Of a stretch of 64,000 nt of DNA, positions 1 through 9,827 are shown in pieces. This DNA is from Leishmania donovani (taxonomy: Eukaryota; Euglenozoa; Kinetoplastea; Trypanosomatida; Trypanosomatidae). A program made the position numbers and the translations under genes. The notes under the pieces are model-generated. The model made no database searches. It was not told the origin of the DNA and saw only the letters and a program-made list of their open reading frames with translations. The stretch is taken from contig NC_018258.1 of assembly GCF_000227135.1 (NCBI RefSeq), positions 157,279-221,278 of the forward strand, written 5' to 3'. How positions within the stretch are numbered: the stretch's first letter is position 1; every line of letters starts with the position of its first letter.

Positions 1-306
1 GCGGCAGCACCGCCACGATGTGGCACATGCGGCGACCGCACGCCAGCGTCAGCGCCCCGCTCCACACACGCCTCAGGATGTCCGCCGCACGCGGCCTCAG
101 CACAGCCGCTCGAGAGCGAAACCAAAGCCAGACTCGGGAAGGAACGCGCACGCACGCACGAGGAGTCGCCGAGAGAGAGAGAGAGAGAGATGCCGGCGAA
201 AGGCGGAAGCGAGCGTCCGCAGCCTCAGCTCCCTCCGTGTTTCCCGACGGCATCAGCTCCGCCGGCCCCTTCACAAGGACGTCCCGCTGGAGCTGCCGCG
301 CTGCCG
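1..306. other. Intergenic, downstream of amastin
   Basis: No gene is seen. It is the 3' flank of the amastin gene and holds a (GA)10 microsatellite at 171-190. Short overlapping open frames on the plus strand are low-complexity and not gene-like. Confidence 0.5.
171..190. repeat. (GA)10 microsatellite
   Basis: Ten perfect GA units near the window start. Confidence 0.95.
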
Positions 307-921
307 TCAAGTTCGCTCGTCGCTTTTTGCTCCCCCTTTTCTGCAGTTTAAGGTGCCATTACTGTGGTTCACATTCTCAGCAGAGTTCACAGTTGGCCAC
401 GGAAGCCACAATATGGGAGTGTTGAAGATATCCAAGACCCACGCCACCATGAGGAGAGCGAATCCCACGCCATACTTAAAGTCCACCCTCAGCTCCGGAC
501 AGTCGATGCCCTCGTCAATGTAATACGCCACCATAACCAATGCCCCGGTGATGCCCAAGGTGCAGACGCCAAGTATGTTTAGCGCCAGGCAGAGCCAGCG
601 GCAAAAAGCAAAGCGAAAGAGCATCAGAAAGCCGAAGACGACCGCCGCGCCGTACACACAGATCGAGATGATGACCAACGCCTGAGAACCGCGAAACCGG
701 TCGCGGCGCGCAGGGCATGATGCCCAACGCTGGTTCGACGACAGGACGTACTTTGTGGAGTAGCAATCCACTTTATAGCCCCATAAGGTGAGGCAAGGCA
801 GGTGGTTTTGGCGATAGAACGGAATAAAACGGAACATGTCAAGAAAACTGCCGATCAGCACGCACAAGAGCGCGATGAACTGCAGGGCCACGTAGACCAG
901 CACCCCCAGCATAAACACCAT
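307..921 (-). CDS. Amastin-like surface glycoprotein
   Basis: This encodes a 204-residue multi-pass membrane protein of the amastin family, small surface glycoproteins specific to trypanosomatids. Residues 43-53 read CLTLWGYKVDC and fit the family signature C-x-[TS]-[LF]-[WF]-G-x-[KRQ]-x-[DENT]-C exactly. Hydrophobic stretches at about 5-27, 81-101, 108-131 and 149-168 give the usual four membrane segments, with the signature in the first extracellular loop. Length matches the family (about 180-200). The frame stays open upstream to 1338, but that part is a composition artefact; the ATG at 921 starts directly at the first hydrophobic helix, so I chose it. A second ATG lies nine bases inside. 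There is no tandem copy here, unlike the large delta-amastin arrays, so it may be a solitary subfamily member. Function in the parasite surface is inferred from the family only. Confidence 0.93.
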   Translation of the reverse strand: MVFMLGVLVYVALQFIALLCVLIGSFLDMFRFIPFYRQNHLPCLTLWGYKVDCYSTKYVLSSNQRWASCPARRDRFRGSQALVIISICVYGAAVVFGFLMLFRFAFCRWLCLALNILGVCTLGITGALVMVAYYIDEGIDCPELRVDFKYGVGFALLMVAWVLDIFNTPILWLPWPTVNSAENVNHSNGTLNCRKGGAKSDERT

Positions 922-2112
922 TTTCAATACTACGCATATCTTACCGAAACGAACCCTCAAAAAACGCACACAGGAGAAAGAGCGAAGCGCAGGGGGTCGA
1001 GATGGCGCAACAGAGCCGGCGAGGAGGGCGCGGGGGGTGCAAGCCGAAGACAGCGAGGAAGAGCCTTGACAGCATATGCAGATATGCAGACGTGCACGTG
1101 TCGCCGTTGCATGTGCACGCGCGCGTTGTCGGCGTTCGTTTGGTTGTGCGCGCGTGTGGCGAGAGGGCAAAGACGGATGGCCAGCGCGGGCACGAGTGGA
1201 AAGCGGCGAGGAGAGAGAGGGAAGGGACGGAGAGACAGAGAGTGGGGGGAGGCAGGGGGAGGAGACAGGCAGGTGAGACTGCCAGGCGTGCACAGCGGGA
1301 GCGCATGGGCCAGTAGTGGCTGGCATGCACACAGGCAAAAAGGATCAGGAGAGGAGGCCGGCAGATGTGCCGCGCGCCGCAACGGCAGCGAGGGAGAGAC
1401 AGGCGCGCACGAGAGGGGGGGGCAAGCAGAGAGGACAGAGGGCANNNNNNNNNNNNNNNNNNNNNNNNNNNNNNNNNNNNNNNNNNNNNNNNNNNNNNNN
1501 NNNNNNNNNNNNNNNNNNNNNNNNNNNNNNNNNNNNNNNNNNNAGGCAGACGCCGCTCGCATCCCCGTCGCAAGCGACTCCTGCAGCACCGGGAGGGGAA
1601 GGAGTGGGGGGCACTTCCGCTTCGTCGCTGTTGAGAGCAACCCTCAACCGGCATGCCGCCGAAATCGTCGACCCTGCTGCTTGCCCCACACCGCAAAATG
1701 AGCCTGCACCCCGCATGCCGGCAATCGGCGCACTAGCTTGCTCATTCCTAGCACCTTGCGCGGCCCAGCAAGGGCAGCCAGCCCGTCTCGCTGTCACCGT
1801 TGGCATTCCCTCAGCGCCTGAGCGTCAGCTCACCGGTATGGCGCTCAGCTCAGAGGGCATCCGACCAGCCGCGCACAACAAATACGGGGGCTCAGACCCC
1901 TCAGGCATGGGTACCCGGCGAAGGGGACGCCCTCCGATCCACCACTCCACCAGCGTTGCACACCGCGCCCAGCCACGGCCAGCCGTCCAGCGCGGCGTAA
2001 TCCCTGCATCCCTCCGCGGCGGGCCGCCGGCACACCGCTCGCGGCCACAGGATAGGTCGCCTCCCCATCAGCCCATGTCTCTCTCACAAAACGCAGACGA
2101 CGGAGCCGGCAG
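922..2112. other. Intergenic with assembly gap
   Basis: No gene is supported. The part before 1444 is purine-rich on the plus strand, as expected for pyrimidine-rich 5' flank of the minus-strand amastin. A 99-base N run follows, and after it the sequence is GC-rich with open frames on both strands that share no consistent coding signal. Confidence 0.4.
1445..1543. other. Assembly gap (99 N)
   Basis: Run of N. Unlike the other six gaps in this window, I see no repeated flank on its two sides, so this may be a true gap of unknown size. The base composition changes across it, from purine-rich to evenly GC-rich. Confidence 0.98.
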
Positions 2113-2713
2113 CGCTACGGCCGCAATCGCAGCATTTCATTACGGCCGCGGCCCCGCGCGTAGACCTTGCCACAGCTCTTCGCCCGCCGCCTCCGCTCCG
2201 CCCGCAGTGCCGCGCGCACGACCGCAGCATCCACGGCCGCTACGCCGCTCGCATGCAGCGGCGCCGAGAGCGGTAGTCCCTCCCCGCACCGTCGAGAGGG
2301 TGTTCTCCGGGCCGGCGGTCGCTGGGCGGCGCTGGCATCCCCATGGCACCGGCGAGCAAGGCGTCCACGCACTCAGGCCGGGGGCTATCCTCAGCCGACG
2401 GCGCCGCAGTGGCAAGTGCGATGCCTGGAACTCCGCTGTTCTAACGCGGAGGAAGCAACTGAGAAGAGCGCCCGTGGGTCCTCGTCCGTCGGTGCCGGCG
2501 CACGCGAGGATGCACCCCGGAGGCGGCGATATCCATGCCCTCTCACGTCTGCCGCAGCGCGTCCCACGTCCGCACCCGCTCCTTCTCCCGGCAGCGGGCG
2601 CGGGCACCTTCCACCCATCTGCTGGCAGCCGCTTCGAGGCAGCTGCCCTGGGCGGGGTCCTCGAGGCGACGGACGAACTCCTCCGACACCCGCACGTCCT
2701 CCCGCAGCACCAT
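2113..2713 (-). pseudogene. GC-rich decayed coding relic, unidentified
   Basis: One minus-strand frame starting with the ATG at 2713 reads like protein for about 55 codons (charged, helical; for example VSEEFVRRLEDPAQ, then REKERVRTWDALRQ). It then hits TGA, continues in frame with gene-like composition, and meets further stops (a TAG after about 35 more codons, another later). Several other frames on both strands are also open because of the high GC, so the coding claim is weak. I recognise no domain. It could be a remnant of a retroelement or of a lost gene between amastin and calpain; a plus-strand 507-codon frame that runs through the gap at 1445 is more likely a shadow. Confidence 0.25.
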
Positions 2714-3575
2714 GATCATTCAAACACCCGCAATCAGCCCATCGGAGCCCAGCGGAAGAGGCCCCCCCCCCCTTCTGCACCGTCACCACCACAGTCGTCT
2801 ACGCAACACACCTCTCCGGCACACCTCGTAACGGCGTGAGAGAGGGATCGCAACGGAGTGGGATCCGTGGAACCTGGTATGAGGAGCTGCCGTGCATCCA
2901 AGCCCGTTCGCAGGGACGGGCGCACTTGCTGGCAGGCCTAGAGCGGAGAGGAGAAGGCAGCCAGGAGAAGGGGAGCGCGTCGATTCCCCATCAGCATCCA
3001 CTGGCCAAGGCGCACGCCTGCACCATAAGGGATATTCGTGAATGTCCGCATGATAGACGCGAAGAGAGTTGAGGGGAGTGTGGAAGATAGGGCACCGCAG
3101 GAAGTGCGGCTATCCAGGGGCGAAGGTGAAGATGGTAGGGTTCCGGTCCGCGCATCAACGGCGCTGACATCGTTGACGGTAAGAAAGGAGCGAAGCGAAA
3201 AGTGGAAATGCCGGTGAGACGGGCGCACAGGCACGGCGTTCACACAACGAGCGAGAGAAAAGGGATCACAACATGAAAGAGAGACGAATGATTCTGACGA
3301 CGAAGCTGTACGACAGCTAACGCCTGGCGTGTGGAAAGATACCGCATGTATGACGGGCAAGGGTGGCGACGCTGTTTACGTGCATGTCACACTGCTATGC
3401 CTTTCGAATGTGGAAAGGTGCCGGTACCTGATTTTGTGGGTAGTCATCCAGCGAGGCTGAAGCTCAAGTGCCTCACGCAATGCCTCAACGCGCACGGGTA
3501 CAAACCACGAAAGCGTCCAGCACACAAACGCGGACCGCTTGCCGTGAGCGCGCGCCGCACTTGCAGACCCTTTTA
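2714..3575. other. Intergenic, calpain 3' flank
   Basis: No gene seen. This lies just after the calpain stop and should contain its 3' untranslated region. A run of about ten C at 2762-2771 is the only simple-sequence feature. Confidence 0.4.
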
Positions 3576-5699
3576 TTATTGAAAGGGGTACGTCTGCTTC
3601 ACGTTGGTGGCCTCGAAGACGGTGATGCCGGCCTTTACGCGGGGTGCACCGCCGCGCTTCTTGTACTGAAACTGCACATGTGTCGCTACCTCCCCGTTCA
3701 CGTGGAAAGATGCCAAGTTGCGGAACGTCGGGCACGTGTCGGGCAGGTGCACAAAGGACACCCGCAGGCCCCTCGCGGTTGACTTGCTGGGCGTTAGCAT
3801 GCCCAGGGTGAAGTCCATCGGGCCGTTTTGGTTCGTCGCCATGATGCGCGGAATGACGTAGAACGGCCCTTGTGCGGGGTCGAGCTCGAGCTCGAGGCCA
3901 ACGTCACGGGCAAGCATGTACTCGTACTTTTCTGGTGGATGCACCTCGGGGTTATCGGTGCTGAGGGCCACAATCTGCTGCATGCCCTTCTCCATGTTGT
4001 GCCCCGTGACGGAGATAAGCAGCCCCTTGTACAGCTGATCCGGGTCGTCGGGGCTCCGCAAGCGGCGGTCCTTCTGAGACAGGGTGAAGAGCATCTTCTG
4101 CTGCTTTTTGAGCTCGATCTTGAGCACCACGGACGGAATGATACCAATAAACTGGCCAGGGAAGCGATACTGGTACCAGGCCTTCTTCACCATGCAGACC
4201 CCGCCGCCCTCAAAGAACTGCACCGCGTCCCTCCACTCTATCCAGAAGGTGCCGTCGCTCACCTTGCTCGGCTTGCACGACCGACGCACCAAGGAGTGCT
4301 TCTGCCACTTGGTGCTGTTCTTGCCCCATGCGCCGGTCCACTCGTCACCGCTTCCCCACGGGTTGCGGATCTTCAGCAGCTTCACTCGCGGGATGACAAA
4401 CTGGCGCACCTTCAGCACCGAGTAGGAGTGGCCGGTGCTCAGTCCCGCCGCCTTGTAGCGCGCCTCAAGTGAAGCCTCGTTCGCGTTCCCGCTACCAGCG
4501 TTGTGCAAGCTCGTCTGCGTGCCTGGAGTGCTGATGGAGATGAGGTAGCCATTCTTGCGGTAGCGCAGCAGGTCCTTGAAGAACTGCGATGCGGCCTCCT
4601 CCCCGTTCGCCGCCGCCTTCCACGCGTTTGTGAAGGAGTACACCGGAAACCCCGTCAAATCCTGCAGGGCGTGCAGAGGATTGCCGCCGACAATGGACGC
4701 ATACGAGCCGTGCAGCTTGGCGTACGCCTTCTCCAGCAGCGACACCCACAACTCGTACGGGTCCCCGGCGGAGCGGGCAAAGTAAACGGCTCCATTGTAC
4801 GTCGGCAGGTAGCTGTCCACAATGACGTTGTGGAACCAGCCGTTCTTATTGATGTACACGCGGTAGCCGCCCGCCCGCTCCTCTTTCTTTCGCTGAGACT
4901 GGGAGACAGGGTGGCGGAAAATGTCCTTCACCATCGTCTTGCTCTCCGCCACGACCGCGATCGAGCACATGAGCCAGCAGTCGCCGAGGTGACCCTGCCC
5001 AATGCCGGCAGCGCTCACGCCGTGGCGGAACAGCTTGATCGCCTTGTGCGCTATCGCCGGTATGTAGTCCTGCGGCCGTTTCCACGTGATGGCGTGCATG
5101 TTTGACACGCTCTGCTTGTCGTGAGGTCGCCTCAGAGCAGCCTCAGATGGGTGGAAGCGCATATCGATGTAAGGGATCTTGCTCTTGCGGCACTTGTACA
5201 GGATTTCCTCCTCGCTGCGGCTCACCCCAGCCACGCCGGCTACTTTTTGCGTCTCGTTCATGCACTTCGCCTTCGCCTCGCGGTTAATCTTCTCAATGTA
5301 ACCCGGGGCCAAGTCGCGCGACATGCACGCGGCGCTATACAAGATCTGCGTCTTCTTGGCGAACTTCACGTAGGGCAGCGTCTCCAGGGGGTAGACGACG
5401 ACGGAGCACTGCGTCCCACCGTTGGGCGTCTTCCTCACCGTCGTCCGGCCATGCTGTGTTTTGTACACGGCCGTCGTTTTTTGAAAGGTGAAGGTGACGT
5501 GCATCTCCATGTCCAGCGAGTCGTTGTAGAGAAACCACTTGTGCCTGTCTACCTCTACCCGGTAGCATCGGCCGTCTTCAAAGAGGGGGTAGCAGTCCCC
5601 CTTGACCGCAGGGCCGCCATACTTGAAGTCGTGCACCTTCTTCTGTTGATAGTGTTTCCCTGCCTTGCTCGTGATGCGGCTGCCGCCGCAGAGCGCCAT
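3576..5699 (-). CDS. Calpain-like cysteine peptidase (C2 family)
   Basis: A 707-residue kinetoplastid calpain-like protein. The N-terminal ~110 residues (PLFEDGRCYRVEV onward) resemble the DUF1935 domain seen in trypanosomatid calpains. The papain-like core keeps all three catalytic residues: Cys241 in GHLGDCW, His424 in STGHSYSV and Asn446 in IRNPWGSG. Many relatives in these parasites have lost one or more, so this copy could be an active Ca-type peptidase, although no EF-hand domain is present. The C-terminal ~200 residues form the beta-rich C2-like domain. I chose the ATG at 5699 (MALCGG); the longer frame to 5909 would begin inside a retroposon. There is no Gly at position 2, so N-myristoylation is not predicted. 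The SIDER2-like element ends about 200 bases upstream of the ATG. Confidence 0.93.
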   Translation of the reverse strand: MALCGGSRITSKAGKHYQQKKVHDFKYGGPAVKGDCYPLFEDGRCYRVEVDRHKWFLYNDSLDMEMHVTFTFQKTTAVYKTQHGRTTVRKTPNGGTQCSVVVYPLETLPYVKFAKKTQILYSAACMSRDLAPGYIEKINREAKAKCMNETQKVAGVAGVSRSEEEILYKCRKSKIPYIDMRFHPSEAALRRPHDKQSVSNMHAITWKRPQDYIPAIAHKAIKLFRHGVSAAGIGQGHLGDCWLMCSIAVVAESKTMVKDIFRHPVSQSQRKKEERAGGYRVYINKNGWFHNVIVDSYLPTYNGAVYFARSAGDPYELWVSLLEKAYAKLHGSYASIVGGNPLHALQDLTGFPVYSFTNAWKAAANGEEAASQFFKDLLRYRKNGYLISISTPGTQTSLHNAGSGNANEASLEARYKAAGLSTGHSYSVLKVRQFVIPRVKLLKIRNPWGSGDEWTGAWGKNSTKWQKHSLVRRSCKPSKVSDGTFWIEWRDAVQFFEGGGVCMVKKAWYQYRFPGQFIGIIPSVVLKIELKKQQKMLFTLSQKDRRLRSPDDPDQLYKGLLISVTGHNMEKGMQQIVALSTDNPEVHPPEKYEYMLARDVGLELELDPAQGPFYVIPRIMATNQNGPMDFTLGMLTPSKSTARGLRVSFVHLPDTCPTFRNLASFHVNGEVATHVQFQYKKRGGAPRVKAGITVFEATNVKQTYPFQ

Positions 5700-6697
5700 T
5701 AGTCGTTGAAACCACTGCAGCTGTGTGGGTGCGGGAGAGAGGCGGAAGAGAAGCAGGATAAGGATCGCAGTGATGCCGTGACGTATGCGAACAGATCCGT
5801 GAAAACGAAACAGCAGACACAAAAAGCGATACTGTCGAGGCCACAGAGATACCACGACAACGAGTAATGACGCAGCACAGAAGATTGTCCTTCTCCGGCG
5901 TGTGCCCATTCTCTGCCGTACTGCACCCGCTCACTTCAGCTCTACCCCACGGTCCTGTCACAGGCTCGCGTCGCGTCTTGCGAAGCAGCGGCAGACACGC
6001 GGTACAGCCATCCGCCGACCCAGGCCTCCGAGCACGGCCTCTGGCCCAAACTCCACCCGCCCACCCGCCTCGCAGGTCGCCGCGCAGCCTCCCCCATCAT
6101 TGCCGGTCACCACGCGGTGCAATCCTCNNNNNNNNNNNNNNNNNNNNNNNNNNNNNNNNNNNNNNNNNNNNNNNNNNNNNNNNNNNNNNNNNNNNNNNNN
6201 NNNNNNNNNNNNNNNNNNNNNNNNNNTCCCTGCCTTGCTCGTGATGCGGCTGCCGCCGCAGAGCGCCATTAGTCGTTGAAACCACTGCAGCTGTGTGGGT
6301 GCGGGAGAGAGGCGGAAGAGAAGCAGGATAAGGATCGCAGTGATGCCGTGACGTATGCGAACAGATCCGTGAAAACGAAACAGCAGACACAAAAAGCGAT
6401 ACTGTCGAGGCCACAGAGATACCACGACAACGAGTAATGACGCAGCACAGAAGATTGTCCTTCTCCGGCGTGTGCCCATTCTCTGCCGTACTGCACCCGC
6501 TCACTTCAGCTCTACCCCACGGTCCTGTCACAGGCTCGCGTCGCGTCTTGCGAAGCAGCGGCAGACACGCGGTACAGCCATCCGCCGACCCAGGCCTCCG
6601 AGCACGGCCTCTGGCCCAAACTCCACCCGCCCACCCGCCTCGCAGGTCGCCGCGCAGCCTCCCCCATCATTGCCGGTCACCACGCGGTGCAATCCTC
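5657..6697. repeat. Assembly gap flanked by 471-base direct repeat
   Basis: N run 6128-6226. Bases 5657-6127 recur at 6227-6697 (offset 570). The left copy ends at the gap and the right copy begins at it, which is the pattern of two contigs whose ends overlap but were not joined. The right copy repeats the first 14 codons of the calpain gene (6227-6269, ATG at 6269) and its 5' flank plus the 3' end of the SIDER2-like element (5902-6127 in the left copy). A true tandem duplication is possible but less likely. Confidence 0.85.
6227..6269 (-). pseudogene. Duplicate 5' fragment of calpain gene
   Basis: This repeats codons 1-14 of the calpain-like gene (MALCGGSRITSKAG) and then runs into the N run. 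It is most likely the same locus seen twice because of unmerged contig ends. If the duplication is real, it would be the start of a second calpain copy. Confidence 0.6.
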
Positions 6698-7484
6698 CTC
6701 AGGCTGGCTCAGGGACCCCACACCAGTAGACAGCGAGGGCTCCCGGTGGGTGGGTAGCATATGCTCGGGTCGCACGGACGCTTCACCCGCCATATGGGTG
6801 GCACAAGCGTGCTCACAGCTGCAGGCCGCTCCGACGCCACACCATCCGTGACCTGGCAACCGACATCGTCAGTAGCGATGCATCGGTCTCACCTCCTCAC
6901 ATCGTAGGCACCTGACTCTACCACTATCAGAGTTGGTTCAGCATTCATCAGGGGATAGGGGGAGGCGGACTGCCTGGCTCCTTCCCACGCCGAGTGGAGG
7001 TGCTGGACCCTGAAATGCCGCACACACGGAGGGTGTCCCCCCTTTTCTGGGGTCACGCAAAAGTGANNNNNNNNNNNNNNNNNNNNNNNNNNNNNNNNNN
7101 NNNNNNNNNNNNNNNNNNNNNNNNNNNNNNNNNNNNNNNNNNNNNNNNNNNNNNNNNNNNNNNNNGCGAGGGCTCCCGGTGGGTGGGTAGCATATGCTCG
7201 GGTCGCACGGACGCTTCACCCGCCATATGGGTGGCACAAGCGTGCTCACAGCTGCAGGCCGCTCCGACGCCACACCATCCGTGACCTGGCAACCGACATC
7301 GTCAGTAGCGATGCATCGGTCTCACCTCCTCACATCGTAGGCACCTGACTCTACCACTATCAGAGTTGGTTCAGCATTCATCAGGGGATAGGGGGAGGGG
7401 GACTGCCTGGCTCCTTCCCACGCCGAGTGGAGGTGCTGGACCCTGAAATGCCGCACACACGGAGGGTGTCCCCCCTTTTCTGGG
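6472..7484 (-). mobile_element. SIDER2-like degenerate retroposon (split by gap)
   Basis: Short non-coding retroposon relic of the ingi/L1Tc clade. Read on the minus strand it starts near 7484 (CCAGAAAAGGGG), carries the 5' signature segment GGACACCCTCCGTGTG ... CAGGGTCCAGCACCT, and ends near 6472 with GCAGAGAATGGGCAC. It includes the gap at 7067-7165 and a repeated 334-base segment; after collapsing these the element is about 580 bases. It is nearly identical to the copy at 29868-30447. It lies between the P-loop ATPase gene and the calpain gene in the sense direction, so it is probably part of the 3' untranslated region of the ATPase mRNA, where SIDER2 elements are known to affect mRNA stability. 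Naming as SIDER2 rests on size, position and signature. Confidence 0.72.
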
Positions 7485-7499
7485 GTCACGCAAAAGTGA
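6733..7499. repeat. Assembly gap flanked by 334-base direct repeat
   Basis: N run 7067-7165. Bases 6733-7066 recur at 7166-7499 (offset 433) with one difference noticed (C at 6966, G at 7399). The copies abut the gap on both sides, consistent with unmerged overlapping contig ends inside the retroposon. Confidence 0.85.
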
Positions 7500-8540
7500 G
7501 AATAACAACAAAAAGGGGAAGAGGTCCAGGCAGCGTTGCACGTCCCGTCTTTCCCTTACGTCCATCCGTCAAGGAAAAGGCCGAGCGCCACAAATGACGA
7601 AAGGGAAGCGGGGAAGAGCCCAACGCCCCTTCTCCTCGAGAGAAAAAGGCGTGAGATGCTCAAAACGCGTACGGTAGCGGTCACAAAACTTCTCACGGCA
7701 CAACGCCGCAAATACAACGCGGCGAGGCCTCTCTCTTTCGGTCTTTGCTGCACTTCCCCGCCCTCACCTCGGGGGAAGGGATGCGCGGACAGGCTCCTTG
7801 CAGCGACACATCTGGAAGCGTCAAACAACAGCAGCTAAAGGAGCTCACCCGCAGACTCAAGTGCACGGTGCTTTCCCTCACAACGGCAAACAGCCCGGCC
7901 CGTGTGCCATTCGCGGTGCCACTGTTGGTGGTGACGGTGTCCTTCAACGAACAGAGGGGAGAGGGCCAACAGGCGTGTGACGATAGGAGGAAGAGGGGCG
8001 CCTGATTTATGCGTTAGAGAACGGTCATTTGGTAGGAGAAGGGAGAAGAGGAGGGAGTCGAGAGATGTGCCGCAGGTGAGGAGGGGTCAGTTAGCGAAGC
8101 CGCAACTGAACAGAGGAGAGCGGAGAGAAGAGAGGCAAGGCGAAGGCGAAGGCAGAGGTGAGGGGGAAACATGCAAGACGGCTGTGCTTGCTCGGTAACG
8201 AGACCTTGCCGAACACGAGAGGGGGAGAAGCAGCGGTGCACATGCCGCCCGTGTCCCTGATCCTTCGCAGAGCTCATCCACGCTGGACCTTCTCGTCCAT
8301 CATATTGGCGCAGAGGATTGCGCGACAGCAGCGGACTAAAAGTTCTCTGTGGCCCCGCCTCATTTCGGACGTCGCGAAGGCTCCATGTTTTTTTTTGTTG
8401 CTTGTATGATAAATCTTCCAGTGAGGGCAAGAAGAGGAGGAAGAGGAACAGCAGAAGCAGCGGTAGCGCAAGCGTGAGAGGCCCAGCACACCTTCGTCAA
8501 TGCCACACAACAGCCCACAGCACACAACACCTGTAATACG
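7500..8540. other. Intergenic, 3' flank of P-loop ATPase gene
   Basis: No gene is seen. It joins the ATPase stop to the SIDER2-like element and probably forms its 3' untranslated region. The plus strand is purine-rich at 7980-8170, which is a pyrimidine-rich tract on the transcribed strand. Confidence 0.45.
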
Positions 8541-9269
8541 TCAGTCCCTCATGCGCAGCCCATTCTGCCACGTAAGATACGCAGGCGGGGACACCACCTC
8601 TGCTGTGCCACCGGCTTGGGTTGTGGTGATCTGCACCGTCCCCGACGCGCCAACCCACACGTTCACGAGCGGAAAGGCCGCGTAGGGAAGCGACAGCTGC
8701 GTCGCGGATTCCGGAAGGTGGTTTGTGACGAGGATATAGAAGAAAGGGCGATCGTGGCGGGTCATCCAGTCATGGAGGTTTTCCAAATAGGAGAGACACG
8801 AGGCGGCAGCGGTATCGACGAGGAAGTCTAGGTACTGCCCAGACCGCTTGCCGCGGCCATCTGCCGGCACCGTCACCTCGAAGCCGTCGTCATCAACGAT
8901 CAATAGCGCCGGCACTGCTCGAGTCGTGCGAAATCCCATCATCTCCCGCAGCGCCGCCGTCCAGCCCTCCACATAGATGAACTCGATGTGGCCGAGGGCC
9001 GACTCGGACAAGGAGCTCAGTGGAGTGAAGGGCTGCGGCACCTTGGCGTACAGCGTAGATTCCTGGCACAGCACTACTACGCTACCGCCGGCACGCTGGA
9101 CGGTGTTGATGGCTGCCTGGAAGGCAAGAGACGTCTTGCCCACTGCCCGGGCGCCGTGCAGCAGAAAGCCGTGGCCGTGAAGCGGCTGCGGGGGTCGACT
9201 GCCTTCGGGGAAAAATATGCCTGCATCCAATGAGGGACGCGAAGCACAGTCTCTGGAGGGCGCCGCCAT
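8541..9269 (-). CDS. RecA/RAD51-paralogue-like P-loop ATPase (SWSAP1-like)
   Basis: A 242-residue protein with Walker A GARAVGKTS at residues 39-47 and Walker B ALLIVDDD at 121-128, within a single RecA-fold-sized domain. The layout (short N-terminus, P-loop about 40 residues in, GGSVVVLCQES strand after the first helix, one acidic Walker B strand) resembles the small RAD51-like ATPase SWSAP1, a partner of the SWIM-domain protein SWS1 in homologous recombination. That assignment is by general resemblance only; another STAND- or KaiC-like P-loop ATPase is possible. The ATG at 9269 is the only good start. No membrane segment or targeting signal is seen. Confidence 0.7.
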   Translation of the reverse strand: MAAPSRDCASRPSLDAGIFFPEGSRPPQPLHGHGFLLHGARAVGKTSLAFQAAINTVQRAGGSVVVLCQESTLYAKVPQPFTPLSSLSESALGHIEFIYVEGWTAALREMMGFRTTRAVPALLIVDDDGFEVTVPADGRGKRSGQYLDFLVDTAAASCLSYLENLHDWMTRHDRPFFYILVTNHLPESATQLSLPYAAFPLVNVWVGASGTVQITTTQAGGTAEVVSPPAYLTWQNGLRMRD

Positions 9270-9827
9270 GCCGAGCCAGCAGCGGCCCGCTACCCGTGGA
9301 TCTGCGATACCCTCTGATTACCGAGCGAGAAGAGTACCGAAACAGCTCACAGAGGTGAAGGAATGTGGGTGGCGGAGAAGATAGACGTGGTGGAAGGGAG
9401 AAACAGAGAGGTAGCACTGCGGGGGGAGGGGGGGAGGCTGTACCGTATGAATGCTTCGATGGGCGCCGCCCCGTGACCCCGCGGAGAGCAAAGACTGCCT
9501 CGGCAGCTACTGTTAAATTTCTACGAATGTGTCAAGGCCATTTGTGGAATGGGTTGCGTCGAGCGCAGAGGTCTACACACACACACGCGCACATCCCACT
9601 GCCGTCATCCACACGAGACGACGCGCTGTGTCGCTGCAACACCGCCTTGGACGCTGTAGAAGCCTCTCCTTTCGTCTGCGTTTCTTTGTGGAGCGCATCA
9701 CGAACGTTAGCCGCTGGTGAGAGACGCAAAATCCCTCCAGTCGTTCATGGGCTCTAGCGCCACCGCTTCCTGACGTGGATGCTACAAGCAGGCCTCATTC
9801 GGCATTGGGGCGCGCGTCGCGACTCCG
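9270..9827. other. Intergenic, 5' flank of ATPase gene
   Basis: No gene seen. A CT-rich tract on the minus strand lies within about 150 bases upstream of the ATPase ATG and could hold the trans-splice site. A short CA-rich run is at 9574-9594. Confidence 0.35.

Noticed and set aside
1316..2839. 507-codon plus-strand open frame across the first gap
   Set aside because: It runs through 33 codons of N, has extreme Pro/Arg/Ala composition, no domain, and lies opposite to all real genes; high GC explains the openness.
5700..5909. 70-codon N-terminal extension of the calpain with a hydrophobic stretch
   Set aside because: The extension starts inside the SIDER2-like element and shows no family similarity; the ATG at 5699 fits the family start.
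6227..6269. Second calpain gene in tandem
   Set aside because: The fragment is exactly the part covered by the repeated contig flank; an assembly duplicate is the simpler reading.
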